64,000 nucleotides of DNA from Saccharopolyspora galaxeae (GTDB lineage: Bacteria > Actinomycetota > Actinomycetes > Mycobacteriales > Pseudonocardiaceae), in the NCBI RefSeq assembly GCF_016526145.1, contig NZ_JADDUE010000010.1:124001-188000 (forward strand), in the 5' to 3' direction. Shown here one piece after another: positions 32,069 to 41,516 of the stretch. Both the position numbers and the translations under genes were made by a program. The notes under the pieces were generated by a model. It ran no database searches and was not told the origin of the DNA. It saw only the letters and a list, made by a program, of their open reading frames with translations. Position 1 is the first letter of the stretch, and the number at the start of each line of letters is the position of its first letter.

Positions 32069-34363
32069 ATGACTGAGTTTTCCCGCCGCACGGCATTGCG
32101 CACGGGGGTGTTGGTGGCAGGTGCCGGAGCGCTCGCGCCCGGCGTGCTCGCCCCGGGCGCGGCTTCCACCGCGCTCGCCGAACCACCGGCGCCGCCCGAG
32201 CCGCCGCTGATCGGCACCGGGAGGGACCGGGTCGACGGCTCCCGGAAGGTCGCCGGTGCCGCGAACTACCCGAACGACGCGGCCGAACCGGGCACCGCGC
32301 ACGCCGCGCTGGCCTGCGCCACCATCGCCGCGGGCCGGATCACCGCCATCGACACCGGCGAGGCCGCAGCCGCCCCCGGCGTCCTCGGCGTGTTCACGCA
32401 CCGCAACGCGCCGAAACTGACACGCGCGGAAGGCGAGCCACCGGCACCGCTGCAGGACGACCGGATCCGGCACCACGGCCAATACCTCGCGGTCGTCGTC
32501 GCCGACACCCCCGAGCAGGCCACGGCCGCCGCGGGGTTGATCCACGTCGAATACGCCCCGGCCGACCCGGTGGTGGAGATCGACGACCCGGCCGCGGTCC
32601 GCGAACCCGCAGCCGAGGACGTGTCCCGCGGCGACGTTCCCGGCGCGCTGGCTCGCGCGGAAGTGCGCTACGAGGCCGAATTCACCACCCCGGCGAACAC
32701 GCACAACCCGATGGGCCTGTTCAGCGCAGTCGCCAAGTGGGACGGCCCGCGGCTGACCGTGCACACCAACACCCAAGGCCCGTCGGCGATGAGCTCCTCG
32801 CTGGCCGCGGTGTTCGGGCTGGCGCCGGAAGCGGTCACGGTGCTGGCGCCGTACGTCGGCGGCGGGTTCGGTTCCGGGCTGCGGACCTGGCCGCACGTGA
32901 GCCTCGCCGCGCTCGCGGCGCGCGAGCTGCGGCGGCCGGTCAAACTCGTGCTAACCCGCCCGCAGATGTTCACCGGCGTCGGCCACCGCACCGGCACGGT
33001 GCAGCAGCTGCGGCTCGGCGCGAACCGGGACGGCGAGCTGCTGGCGATCGAGCACCGCTCGACCCAGACCGCCGCGGTGGACGACGACAACGCCGACTCG
33101 GTGACCGGGGTATCGGTGCACCGCTACGCCTGCGCGAACGTCTTCGCCGGTGAGCAGCGGGTGCGACTGAACATTCCCGGCCCGTGCTCGATGCGCGCGC
33201 CCGGCGAGGCGCAGGGCGGTTTCGCGCTGGAATGCGCGATCGACGAACTGGCGCACCGGCTCGGCATGGATCCGATCGAGCTGCGGTTGCGCAACTTCGC
33301 CGAGAACGACCCGGAAAGCGGGTTGCCGTGGTCCAGCAACGGCCTGCGCGAGTGCTACCGGCGCGGTGCGGAGTTGTTCGGCTGGTCCGCGCGCCGCGCG
33401 GCACCCGGCTCGACGCGCGACGGCGACTGCCTGATCGGGCACGGCGTGGCGGGCGCGTCCTTCCCCTGGTTCGGGCTGCCCTGCCGGGCCGAGGCGACGG
33501 TGCGCGCGGACGGTTCCGGCCTGGTGCGCAGTTCGACCACGGACATCGGCACGGGCACGCACACCGTGATGACCCAGCTGGCCGCGCAGCGCCTCGGCAT
33601 CGCGGACGCGCGTTTCGAACTCGGCGACTCGCGGCTGCCGCAAGCCTCGCTGGCAGGCGGGTCCGGGCTGACCGGTTCATTGGGCGCCGCGGTCGACGCG
33701 GCGGTGCGCGGGGTGTGGCAGTCGCTGCTGGATCTGGTGGCCGACGACCCGGCATCGCCGCTGCGCGGGTTGCGGGCCGACCAGCTCACCGCCACCGACG
33801 GGCGGCTGCACGCGATCGGCGATCCGGCGCGCGGTGAGCCGTATTCGGCGATCCTGCGCAGGCACGACCGATCCGAGGTGACCGCGCCCGGCGCGTTCGA
33901 CCCGTCGCAGCAGCAGGACGGGACGATGAGCCGCGCGGGTGCGTTCGGTGCGCAGTTCGTCGAGGTCCGGGTGGACACCGACCTCGGGCTGATCCGGGTG
34001 GCGCGGATCGTCTCGGCCATCGACGGCGCGCGGATCGTGAACGAGAAGACCGCGCGCAGCCAGATCCTCGGTGGGGCGGTCGGCGGGCTGGGCATGGCGC
34101 TGTTCGAGGACACCGCCACCGACCCGGGCACAGGGCGGATCACCAACGCGACGCTGGCCGACTACCTGGTGCCGGTCAACGGCGACGTCCCGGACCACGA
34201 GGTGGTCTTCGCCGGAGCACCGGACCGGTTCAACCCGCTGGGCATCAAGGGCGTCGGCGAGGTCGGACTCACCGGCATCGCACCGGCGGTGGCGAACGCG
34301 GTGTTCAACGCGACCGGCAAGCGCATCCGCTCGCTGCCGATCACCCTGGACAAGCTCATGTGA
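32069..34363 (+). CDS. Molybdenum hydroxylase large subunit, Tat-exported (aldehyde oxidoreductase, PaoC-like)
   Basis: This 764-residue molybdopterin subunit has a twin-arginine signal SRRTALRTGVLVAGAGAL at residues 5-22. The two halves of the catalytic subunit follow, with PYVGGGFGSG, SMRAPGEAQGGFALE and the active-site Glu731 in KGVGEVGLTG. It would oxidise aldehydes or N-heterocycles. Carrying the Tat signal on the large subunit implies export of the folded three-subunit complex by this chain. A shared operator-like site suggests a link to the Lcp-like oxygenase, whose products would be aldehydes. Confidence 0.92.
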   Translation: MTEFSRRTALRTGVLVAGAGALAPGVLAPGAASTALAEPPAPPEPPLIGTGRDRVDGSRKVAGAANYPNDAAEPGTAHAALACATIAAGRITAIDTGEAAAAPGVLGVFTHRNAPKLTRAEGEPPAPLQDDRIRHHGQYLAVVVADTPEQATAAAGLIHVEYAPADPVVEIDDPAAVREPAAEDVSRGDVPGALARAEVRYEAEFTTPANTHNPMGLFSAVAKWDGPRLTVHTNTQGPSAMSSSLAAVFGLAPEAVTVLAPYVGGGFGSGLRTWPHVSLAALAARELRRPVKLVLTRPQMFTGVGHRTGTVQQLRLGANRDGELLAIEHRSTQTAAVDDDNADSVTGVSVHRYACANVFAGEQRVRLNIPGPCSMRAPGEAQGGFALECAIDELAHRLGMDPIELRLRNFAENDPESGLPWSSNGLRECYRRGAELFGWSARRAAPGSTRDGDCLIGHGVAGASFPWFGLPCRAEATVRADGSGLVRSSTTDIGTGTHTVMTQLAAQRLGIADARFELGDSRLPQASLAGGSGLTGSLGAAVDAAVRGVWQSLLDLVADDPASPLRGLRADQLTATDGRLHAIGDPARGEPYSAILRRHDRSEVTAPGAFDPSQQQDGTMSRAGAFGAQFVEVRVDTDLGLIRVARIVSAIDGARIVNEKTARSQILGGAVGGLGMALFEDTATDPGTGRITNATLADYLVPVNGDVPDHEVVFAGAPDRFNPLGIKGVGEVGLTGIAPAVANAVFNATGKRIRSLPITLDKLM

Positions 34364-34432
34364 GCGGGGACCGGCCCGGTCGCTCTCGTCGATGCGCGCT
34401 CGCCGATGTGGCAGCACCGGGCCGGATTCCGG

Positions 34433-35227
34433 TCATTCGCTCGGGTTGAACTCGATCTCGTCGGGCTTGGCCTTGCCGAGGTTGTCCTCGAAGGCCCCGT
34501 CGGAGATGCCCAGGCTGGCGGAGCCGAAGTCCGCGCCGGTGAGCTTGTCCCGGACCCCGTCGGGGAAGTTGTCCCAGCTCACCAGGCCCGGGTACTGCCA
34601 GGTGCCCTGGTGGTTCTCCGGCTGCTCGTCGGCATTGGCCAGCCGGAACGCGTGCGTGCCCGCACCGTCCTTGTGATAAACGATCTTGGGGTGGTTGCCT
34701 TCCCAGGACACCTGATCGCGCGGGTAGGTGGAGTAGTCGCCGTGCGCCGAGGTCGAGACGTACTCGGGTTGCCCGTTGTTGACCCACACCACGACGTGCT
34801 CGATGTCGTGCCGGTGCCCGAAGGCGTCGACCCCTTCGACCGCCTGGTCCTTCTCGAAGTACAGGTCGTAGAGGTAGGCGCACCAGCCGTTGGCGTTGCA
34901 CTTGGCGCGCACGTAGGAATTCGTGTTGTCCAAATCGGACTCGTCGTGGCAGTTGCCGTTGAGCGCACCGGACGGTTCGAGCCCTTCGGCGGGCGTGCCG
35001 TCCGGTCCGATGGCGGGGGTGGGGTAGCAGCCGTCGCCGTCGTAGTCGAACGCAGGCTGGAACTCGCCGTCCGGGTCGGCGACGCTGCTCGGCAACGCCT
35101 GCGGTGGATCGGCCAGCGCCACCGACGGCGTGGCGAGCACCAGCACGCCGGCGCCGACCAGCGAACGGAAGGCGAAAGAAATCTTGGGTCGTCGTTTCGG
35201 ACGCGCGCGGCGCTGCTGCGAGGTCAT
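34433..35227 (-). CDS. Secreted NPP1/NLP-family (necrosis-inducing-like) protein
   Basis: This 264-residue protein has a basic N-terminus and a signal peptide ending near ALA-DPP (residue 39). The heptad GHRHDIE (residues 127-133) followed by HVVVWV matches the NLP signature GHRHDWE, with Ile in place of Trp. Four cysteines and the acidic YDLYFEKD strand also fit. NLP proteins are calcium-dependent toxins that bind plant sphingolipids or act as microbial signals; whether this one is toxic cannot be told. The start MTSQQRR follows GGGAGG. Confidence 0.88.
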   Translation of the reverse strand: MTSQQRRARPKRRPKISFAFRSLVGAGVLVLATPSVALADPPQALPSSVADPDGEFQPAFDYDGDGCYPTPAIGPDGTPAEGLEPSGALNGNCHDESDLDNTNSYVRAKCNANGWCAYLYDLYFEKDQAVEGVDAFGHRHDIEHVVVWVNNGQPEYVSTSAHGDYSTYPRDQVSWEGNHPKIVYHKDGAGTHAFRLANADEQPENHQGTWQYPGLVSWDNFPDGVRDKLTGADFGSASLGISDGAFEDNLGKAKPDEIEFNPSE

Positions 35228-35397
35228 AACGAGGGGAACCTCCCTGTCGGGCCGGAGTGACCCGCCGCAGCATAATGGCCGGAACCGGAAATTCCAGGGT
35301 GCACTTCGGAATTTTCCGGGCGCATTCACGGGGGATTCACCGGTGGTGCCGTTCAGCGCACCTCAACGCATTCTGGGAATTGCGGGAAAAGCGGATT

Positions 35398-36924
35398 TCA
35401 CCGGGCGGCGGGGCGCCCGTCCGGGTCGATGATCGCGCGACCCACCGGCGAGCCCCACGCGCGCGTCAGCGCGGAGGTCTCCGGCCGCGTGTGCCGCCGC
35501 AGCCGTCCCTGCGGGCGCACTCCGCGGCGGCCCTCGTCGTGCCAGCGTTCCAAGTCGGCAGCGCAATACCGCAACGTCTCGATGCCCTGCCCGGGATCGG
35601 CCAGGTCGGTGCCGTCATCGTCCCGGCCCAGGTGCTCGAGCCACAGGCGCCGCCGCAGGTCAGCGGCGAAGGAGTGGCCCGGTTCGGACACCACCGCGGC
35701 GTTGAGCTCCGAATCGTAAGTCCACGAGCGGCGGTTGAGGTTCGCCGAACCGACCGTGGCCCACACGTCGTCGACCACGCACACCTTGGAATGCACGTAG
35801 ATCGGCACCCCCGCCGGGTGTTCCAGTTCGTAGAGATCGACCCGGTCACCACCGGCCGCGCGCAGCAGGTCGACCGCCTTGCCCCGGGCGACGTCGCTGG
35901 CCGCGACCTGCACTTTGCCTTCCTTGTCCGGGCGGCTGGCGAGCACCGCGATCAGCCGCAGGCGGGGTTCGCTGCGGAGCGCGGCCGCGAACGCCTCGGC
36001 GACCATCGGCGACCAGAGGAACTGGTCTTCGACGTAGATGAAATGCCGGGCTTTGCGCAGCGCTTTCAGGTACCCGTGCGCGACGCTGCGTTCGCCGCGA
36101 GGTGCGAAGGGATAGGACGGCATCTTGTTCGGGTAGGTCCGCAGCAGTTGCACGGAATGCGACCCGCACCGCGGCGGCGCGGGCTGCTGAGCGGGCAGCT
36201 CCGCGGTGCTCGACGCCGTGCGGCCGCGCCGCGGTAGCCGGAACGGGATGCGCCGCAGCGATGCCGAGTCGTTCCACCGTTCCCGGAACCCGTGCTCGAC
36301 CTCGGCGACGGCGGGGCCGCGCATTTCGAGATGAACGTCGTGCCAGGCGGGTCGTTCGCCGTAGACGCGTGCGATCGACTGCTGCACCTGCGGATCGCCG
36401 TCGTGGTCCTGGTCGTCGTAGCGGCTGGGGCAGGGGTCGATGCCGCCGATGAAAGCGACGTCGTCCTGCGGACGGCCGGGCCGGCGCACCACCAGGAATT
36501 TCTGGTGGTGCGAGCCCGCCGCGCGCACCCGCTGGTCCAGCACCGCCGAGGCCCCGAGGCTGCGCAGCAGCGCGGCGAAATCCCGGTTCTCCGGGACGAA
36601 GTCCTTGCGAACGTCCAGGTAGGGACACCAGAACAGTCCGTGCACGCGAACCCCGGCGAGCAGTGCCCGCGCGAACATTCCGGCGATGGAGGTTCCGGAC
36701 GCACCGAAGGTCTCGTCGGGGGTTCCGGTCCAGGCCGCGAAGTAGATCTCGTCGCCGGGGCCGAGACCGGCCAGCACTTCGCGCAGCCGGTGGAAGTACT
36801 CGACCCCGTCGATCAACGGTCGCACCAGGTTGCCCCGGGACCAGGCCATGTCGCCGCGGTCGAGTCCGGTGGCCGGGTTGTCGCGCTCGCGGCGGGTCAG
36901 CAGCCACTTCTCCGCGTCGTGCAC
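35398..36924 (-). CDS. Phospholipase D-family protein
   Basis: This protein of about 508 residues has two HKD motifs: SHHQKFLVV (His140, Lys142) with DDVAFIGGID, and VHSKVCVVDD with VGSANLNRRS. This is the standard phospholipase D fold, which acts on phosphodiester bonds of phospholipids. No signal peptide is present. The GTG at 36924 has GGAAGG 7 bases ahead; a GTG at 36942 is an alternative. It stands alone between the NLP-like gene and the transporter gene. Confidence 0.9.
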   Translation of the reverse strand: MHDAEKWLLTRRERDNPATGLDRGDMAWSRGNLVRPLIDGVEYFHRLREVLAGLGPGDEIYFAAWTGTPDETFGASGTSIAGMFARALLAGVRVHGLFWCPYLDVRKDFVPENRDFAALLRSLGASAVLDQRVRAAGSHHQKFLVVRRPGRPQDDVAFIGGIDPCPSRYDDQDHDGDPQVQQSIARVYGERPAWHDVHLEMRGPAVAEVEHGFRERWNDSASLRRIPFRLPRRGRTASSTAELPAQQPAPPRCGSHSVQLLRTYPNKMPSYPFAPRGERSVAHGYLKALRKARHFIYVEDQFLWSPMVAEAFAAALRSEPRLRLIAVLASRPDKEGKVQVAASDVARGKAVDLLRAAGGDRVDLYELEHPAGVPIYVHSKVCVVDDVWATVGSANLNRRSWTYDSELNAAVVSEPGHSFAADLRRRLWLEHLGRDDDGTDLADPGQGIETLRYCAADLERWHDEGRRGVRPQGRLRRHTRPETSALTRAWGSPVGRAIIDPDGRPAAR

Positions 36925-37036
36925 GTGCTCGCCTTCCCGCACCGGGCACTTCGGCCCACCTGTCGATTTCCACCCACAGGTGATCTCCCAGTGCGGCGTG
37001 CGCGAAACGCGTGCGGCGCGGAAATTTGCGAACGGA

Positions 37037-37918
37037 CTAGCCCGGTGGGGTTGATCCGTAGCGCTGCCGCTGCGTGGCTTCGGGATCGAGCAGTGGCGAG
37101 CGCGCCAGCAGCACGGTGCCGATCGCGATGAGCACAGCTCCGGCCACCACGCCGATCAGGAACACCCCCTGCCTGGATTGCTCGCCGAACACCACCAGCC
37201 CCCACACCACGGAGGTCAGCGGGTTCATCAGCGTGAAGCCCGGCTGCGAGGCGGCGAGGTTGCCCGCCTGCAACGAGTTCTGCAGCAGGAAGAACGAGAT
37301 CGGCGCGAGCACCGCCACCCCGTAGGTCTGCCACGTGGTCAAAAGCGGCGCACCCCGCTCCACGGCCGCACCGACACCGGCGATGAGCGAGGAGTTCAGC
37401 CCGAACGTGACGCCGGTGGCCACGCCCAGCATCGCGGCGCGGTGCTCGAGCCTGCTGCGATATCCGCCCACGACGAGCGCCGCGATGATCGCGGCCGTGA
37501 TCGCGATGCCCAGCGCCCAGGTCCCCGCGGAAACCGCGGACGGATTGCCGCCGGTCGGCGACAGCGTGCCCACGAACAACGCGAGCCCGGCCGATTGCAG
37601 CAGGATCGCCCACAGCACCGCGCGGGGCAGCGGCGCGCGGAACACCCACGAGGCCAGCAGCAGGGTGAACGGCAGTTCGGTCACCAGCAGCGGCTGCACC
37701 AGCGAAATCCGGGACACCGAGATCGACACGGCGTGCAGCAGGAACCCGAAGATCATCGTGCAGATGCCGAGGAACCACACCGGGCGCCGTGCCAGGTCCC
37801 ACATCATCTGCCAGGAGAACCCGGCGGATTCGGGCTCCTCCTTGGCGGCCCGCCGCTGCAACACGGACGCGGCGGCGTTGAGAAACGCCGCCACGACCAT
37901 CAGCAGGACACCGAGCAC
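37037..37918 (-). CDS. DMT-superfamily (EamA-like) transporter
   Basis: This 293-residue membrane protein has about ten hydrophobic segments and the repeated halves of EamA-type drug/metabolite transporters. VVAAFLNAAASVLQRRAA starts the first half and MLGVATGVTFGLNSSLIAGV the second. PLTSVVWGLVVFGE is the typical C-terminal motif. GTG start. The substrate is unknown. Confidence 0.82.
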   Translation of the reverse strand: MLGVLLMVVAAFLNAAASVLQRRAAKEEPESAGFSWQMMWDLARRPVWFLGICTMIFGFLLHAVSISVSRISLVQPLLVTELPFTLLLASWVFRAPLPRAVLWAILLQSAGLALFVGTLSPTGGNPSAVSAGTWALGIAITAAIIAALVVGGYRSRLEHRAAMLGVATGVTFGLNSSLIAGVGAAVERGAPLLTTWQTYGVAVLAPISFFLLQNSLQAGNLAASQPGFTLMNPLTSVVWGLVVFGEQSRQGVFLIGVVAGAVLIAIGTVLLARSPLLDPEATQRQRYGSTPPG

Positions 37919-38053
37919 GGTCCCGGGCTACCCACCACGCGAGGCGCTACCACCGCCTGCCGGTGTTCGGAGCCTCCCGGCGAGGGGATGACCAGTGAGC
38001 AACACCGCGCCCGCCGCGGCCGGAGCTCGTCGTGCCGCGCGCGAGCCGGCAGC

Positions 38054-38644
38054 TCAGCTCGCCCGGTCGGCTATGCGTTGTTCCAGTTCGGAGACCGTGT
38101 CCTCGAACGCAGCGTCGACCCGTTCGGTGTCACCGGTGGTGAGCAGGTCGGCGAACAGGCCCCGCATGCAGGCGAGCAGGGACGTCGCGGCGGTCTGGGC
38201 TTGGGGCTCCGGATACCCGTGGCGGACCAGACCGGCCGCGATCAGGTCGGTCCGCCGCCGCATCGACGCAGCGATGGTCTTGGCCAGCGCCGGATCGCCG
38301 TACATGGCCTGGCCCGTGATCGCCAGGAACAACCGGACGTAGCGTCGGCCGCTTTCGGCGGTCGCCCTGCGCCAGATCACCCGCAGCGGGTCCGGGTCGC
38401 CGGGCGGCAGGTCGGGGACGGTGAGGATGTCGGCCAGCACGCGCTGCACGATCTCGGCCACCAGCCGGTCCTTGGACTCGAAGTGGTGCACCAGCGTCGC
38501 GTGGCTGACCCCGGCCGACTGCGCGACCTTGCGCAGCGACAGGTCGTCGAGGCCGTGGTCGAGCGCGTGCTCCGTGGCGGCGTCGAGCACCTCGCCGTAC
38601 CGGTGCTGGAAGCGCAGCTTTCGGCCGTCCACGCGTTCGGTCAT
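38054..38644 (-). CDS. TetR-family regulator
   Basis: This 196-residue TetR protein has the helix-turn-helix DLSLRKVAQSAGVSHATLVH, followed by HFESKDRLVAEI. Its target is unknown. It could control the divergent cutinase gene or itself: an imperfect palindrome ACCGATTGGT lies at 38677-38686, 30 bases upstream of its start. The 218 bases to the cutinase gene hold no other visible feature. Confidence 0.86.
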   Translation of the reverse strand: MTERVDGRKLRFQHRYGEVLDAATEHALDHGLDDLSLRKVAQSAGVSHATLVHHFESKDRLVAEIVQRVLADILTVPDLPPGDPDPLRVIWRRATAESGRRYVRLFLAITGQAMYGDPALAKTIAASMRRRTDLIAAGLVRHGYPEPQAQTAATSLLACMRGLFADLLTTGDTERVDAAFEDTVSELEQRIADRAS

Positions 38645-38862
38645 CCCGTCAGGCTAGTCGCCGGAAAACTAGATTGACCGATTGGTAGAGGCACTTTAGG
38701 CTCAGCCGGGTCCGGAGGTCCGGCGCCGGCAGCGCCCGGAATCCGGCGTGGCAGGGCGATCGGGCCCGGCGCGTTCCGGCTCGCTCGGCAGGCCAAGCGC
38801 AGTTCCGCAACGGACACATCCGCGCACCCGGATCCCCGGGCGCCTTCTGCGAAGGGCGACAC

Positions 38863-39747
38863 ATGACAACAGCGCTGTCCACGCATCCGTCCCGATTACG
38901 ACGCGCACTGATCGTCACCACCGCCGTGCTGGGGCTGCTCACGAGCAGCGTCACGCTGGCCCGGGCCGCCGAGCCGGCCACCATCCACGGACCGGCGCCG
39001 ACCGAGGAAAGCATCACCGCGCCGACCGGCCCGTTCGAGATCGACCGCGAGACCGTGCCGCGCAGCACCGTCGAGGGCTTCGGGGGCGGGACGATCTACT
39101 ACCCGACCGACACCTCCGAGGGGACGTTCTCCGCGGTGACCATCGCCCCGGGATACACCGCCGGCCAGGAGACCCTCGCCTGGCTCGGACCGCGACTGGC
39201 CTCGCAGGGGTTCGTGGTGTTCACCATCGACACGATCACGACGAGCGACCGGCCGGATTCCCGCGCCGAGCAGCTGGCGGCCTCGCTGGACTACCTCACC
39301 GGCAGCAGCGAGGTGCAGGATCGGATCGACCCGGCCCGGCTCGGCGTGATGGGCCATTCGATGGGCGGCGGCGGCGCGCTGCAGGCCGCGCTGGACGACC
39401 CCGGCCTCAAGGCGGCGATCCCGATGACCCCGTGGAACACGGTCAAGGATTTCTCCGGGGTGCGAACCCCGACGATGATCATCGGTGCGCAGAACGACAC
39501 CGTCGCACCGGTCGCCCAGCACTCCGAGCCCTTCTACGAGAGCCTGCCGGACGACCCCGGCAAGGCCTACCTGGAACTGGCCGGGGCGAGCCACTTCGCA
39601 CCCAACAGGGACGACACCACGATCGCCAAGTCCAGCATCGCCTGGCTCAAGCGGTTCCTGGACGACGACACCCGCTACGACCGGTTCCTGTGCCCGCCGC
39701 CGCAGGACCCCGAGATCTCCGATTACCGGGCGACCTGTCCGTACTGA
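38863..39747 (+). CDS. Secreted cutinase/polyester hydrolase (PET-hydrolase family)
   Basis: This 294-residue alpha/beta hydrolase is built like Thermobifida cutinases. A signal peptide ends near ARA-AEP (about residue 36). The motifs are STVEGFGGGTIYYP, VTIAPGYTAGQETLAWLG, FTIDTITTSDRPDSRAEQL, GHSMGGGG (Ser166), QNDTVAP (Asp212) and GASHFAPN (His244). A C-terminal Cys pair (FLCPPP, ATCPY) fits the family disulfide. These enzymes hydrolyse cutin and other polyesters, including in many cases PET. Activity on PET is inferred, not shown. GAAGGG precedes the start. Confidence 0.93.
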   Translation: MTTALSTHPSRLRRALIVTTAVLGLLTSSVTLARAAEPATIHGPAPTEESITAPTGPFEIDRETVPRSTVEGFGGGTIYYPTDTSEGTFSAVTIAPGYTAGQETLAWLGPRLASQGFVVFTIDTITTSDRPDSRAEQLAASLDYLTGSSEVQDRIDPARLGVMGHSMGGGGALQAALDDPGLKAAIPMTPWNTVKDFSGVRTPTMIIGAQNDTVAPVAQHSEPFYESLPDDPGKAYLELAGASHFAPNRDDTTIAKSSIAWLKRFLDDDTRYDRFLCPPPQDPEISDYRATCPY

Positions 39748-39842
39748 CCCGGTCGGCCGCCGCGCGTTCCGGGTGCACCGATCGAACGGCTCCGGCGAGT
39801 GCGCAACAACCGGCCGCCGTTCGCCCGCACCGGCGTGCGGCG

Positions 39843-39890
39843 GCCGGTCGGCCCACGTTCACCGGCCTGCACGGTCCCCGGCCGACCGGC
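39843..39890. terminator. Hairpin downstream of cutinase gene
   Basis: An 11-base perfect stem GCCGGTCGGCC/GGCCGACCGGC encloses a 26-base loop about 95 bases after the cutinase stop. The 454-base gap 39748-40201 shows no gene otherwise. Confidence 0.45.
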
Positions 39891-40201
39891 TTCGCCGCGC
39901 TCGCGGGTGCGCCGCGGCGCCGGTTCGCGCGGATCGTCCTGTTCGGACACCCGTGCCGCGGGGCGACCTCCCGACCGGCAGGCACGCACGCCGAATTTCG
40001 TTTTGCCGCAAGGCATCGGAGGCCATCGGGTAGCGGTCGCCGGACGGTCCGGATCGCACGCGGCGGGACACCGCGTCGTGCCGTTGCCGGATCTGCGAGC
40101 GCGGGATGGCCGGAAGCACGAGATCGATCCGACCCAAAGTGCTACCCGCGGCGGCCGGTGAGTCGATCCGCCGGCCCGCACCGGCCGGTGATCATCGTGG
40201 T

Positions 40202-41392
40202 GTGGATGCAACGACCATTGCTTTGAACCGGAACTCCGTTCAACCGTCCCCGCCGACCGCCCGGCTCGTCGGGCTGGACGTGGCCCGCGCGCTCGCCGTG
40301 TTCGGCATGTTCGCGGCGCACACCATGTCGGGCGGCTGGTTGTTCAGCCTGGTCGAAGGCCGGGCGGCCGCGCTGTTCGCGGTGCTGGCCGGCGTGTCGA
40401 TCGCCCTGCTCAGCGGCGGTTCGCAGCCGTACACCGGGGACCGGATGCGGATGTCGCGGGTGCGCATCGCCGTGCGCGCGGTGCTGCTGTTCGTGCTCGG
40501 GTTGGCGCTGACCAGCCTGCAGACACCCGCGATGGTCATCCTGTCCTTCTACGGCGTGCTGTTCCTGGTCAGCATCCCGCTGTTGCGGGTGCGCAGTACC
40601 ACCTTGGCGGTACTGGCCGCGGTGTTCGCGATCGGCGGCCCGTTGCTGTCGTTCGTGCTGCGCCAGGGCATCGAGACGAACATGATCGGCTACGTTCCCA
40701 GCTTCGGCGACTTCGGCTCGGGCACGGGACTTTGGACCCTGTTGCACAGCCTGCTGCTCACCGGTGCCTACCCGGTGCTGACCTGGTTGCCGTTCGTGCT
40801 GGTCGGGATGGCACTGGGCAGGCTCGACCTGCGTGCCATGCGGGGCAAGATCGTGGTGCTCGGTGCGGGGCTCGGCGTGCTCGGGTACGGCGCTTCGTGG
40901 CTGGCGATGAACGTGTTCGGCGTCCGCGAATCGCTGCTGGCGATCCTTCCGCCCGGACTCCCGCCGCAGTTGCTGGACATCGTGATGAGCTCCAGCTACG
41001 GGCACGTGCCCACCACCAGCGCGTTGTGGTTGTTCTCCAGCGGTGCGCACAGCGGCACGCCGTTCGAGATCGTCGGTGCTTCGGGAGTGGCGATGGCGGT
41101 GCTCGGGCTGTGCCTGTTCGCCGAACGGCTGCGCGGGGCGTTGACGCCGTTGGCGTCGGTCGGCGCGCTCGCGCTGACTGCCTACGCCGGGCACCTGCTG
41201 GCGCTCAAGGCGTTCGGCGTGAAGCAGCTGCAGGAGGTGATGAGCAGCGGGTACAGCTACCTGCCGTGGCTGGTGCTGGTGGCCGTGACGCTGGTGTTCT
41301 GCACCGCGTGGCGCAAGCTGCTTGGGCGCGGCCCGCTGGAATGGGTGCTGCACCAGGCGTCGATCGCACCGGCGCGGATGTCGCGCAGCTGA
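40202..41392 (+). CDS. Multi-pass membrane protein, DUF418/DUF1624-like acyltransferase type
   Basis: This protein of about 396 residues has around ten membrane segments. RLVGLDVARALAVFGMFAAH at the start and ALFAVLAGVSIALLSGG are typical of heparan-alpha-glucosaminide acetyltransferase-like and DUF418 proteins. The C-terminal half has LTPLASVGALALTAYAGHLL. It may transfer acyl groups to an envelope sugar; the donor and acceptor are unknown. The GTG start is chosen because the hydrophobic domain begins soon after. An upstream ATG at 40106 is possible. Confidence 0.75.
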   Translation: MDATTIALNRNSVQPSPPTARLVGLDVARALAVFGMFAAHTMSGGWLFSLVEGRAAALFAVLAGVSIALLSGGSQPYTGDRMRMSRVRIAVRAVLLFVLGLALTSLQTPAMVILSFYGVLFLVSIPLLRVRSTTLAVLAAVFAIGGPLLSFVLRQGIETNMIGYVPSFGDFGSGTGLWTLLHSLLLTGAYPVLTWLPFVLVGMALGRLDLRAMRGKIVVLGAGLGVLGYGASWLAMNVFGVRESLLAILPPGLPPQLLDIVMSSSYGHVPTTSALWLFSSGAHSGTPFEIVGASGVAMAVLGLCLFAERLRGALTPLASVGALALTAYAGHLLALKAFGVKQLQEVMSSGYSYLPWLVLVAVTLVFCTAWRKLLGRGPLEWVLHQASIAPARMSRS

Positions 41393-41419
41393 ACGGAGTT
41401 CCCCGCACGACCGAAAAGC

Positions 41420-41452
41420 AACGGCCGGAGAGCACATCGCTCTCCGGCCGTT
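41420..41452. terminator. Bidirectional 14-bp hairpin
   Basis: AACGGCCGGAGAGC and its perfect complement enclose the 5-base loop ACATC. It sits between the membrane protein gene and the convergent htpG gene. Confidence 0.85.
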
Positions 41453-41516
41453 CGTCGTGGAAACCTGCGGCCTGCGGGGTCACGCCGGAACCCCGAGGAC
41501 CGGGCGGCGAACCGCC

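Noticed and set aside
38677-38686. ACCGATTGGT as a TetR operator
   Set aside because: Imperfect, only 10 bases and easily expected by chance; mentioned with the TetR gene but not listed as a site.
39748-40201. Possible gene in the gap after the cutinase
   Set aside because: Both strands give only Arg/Pro-rich frames without ribosome sites or domains; only a hairpin was kept.
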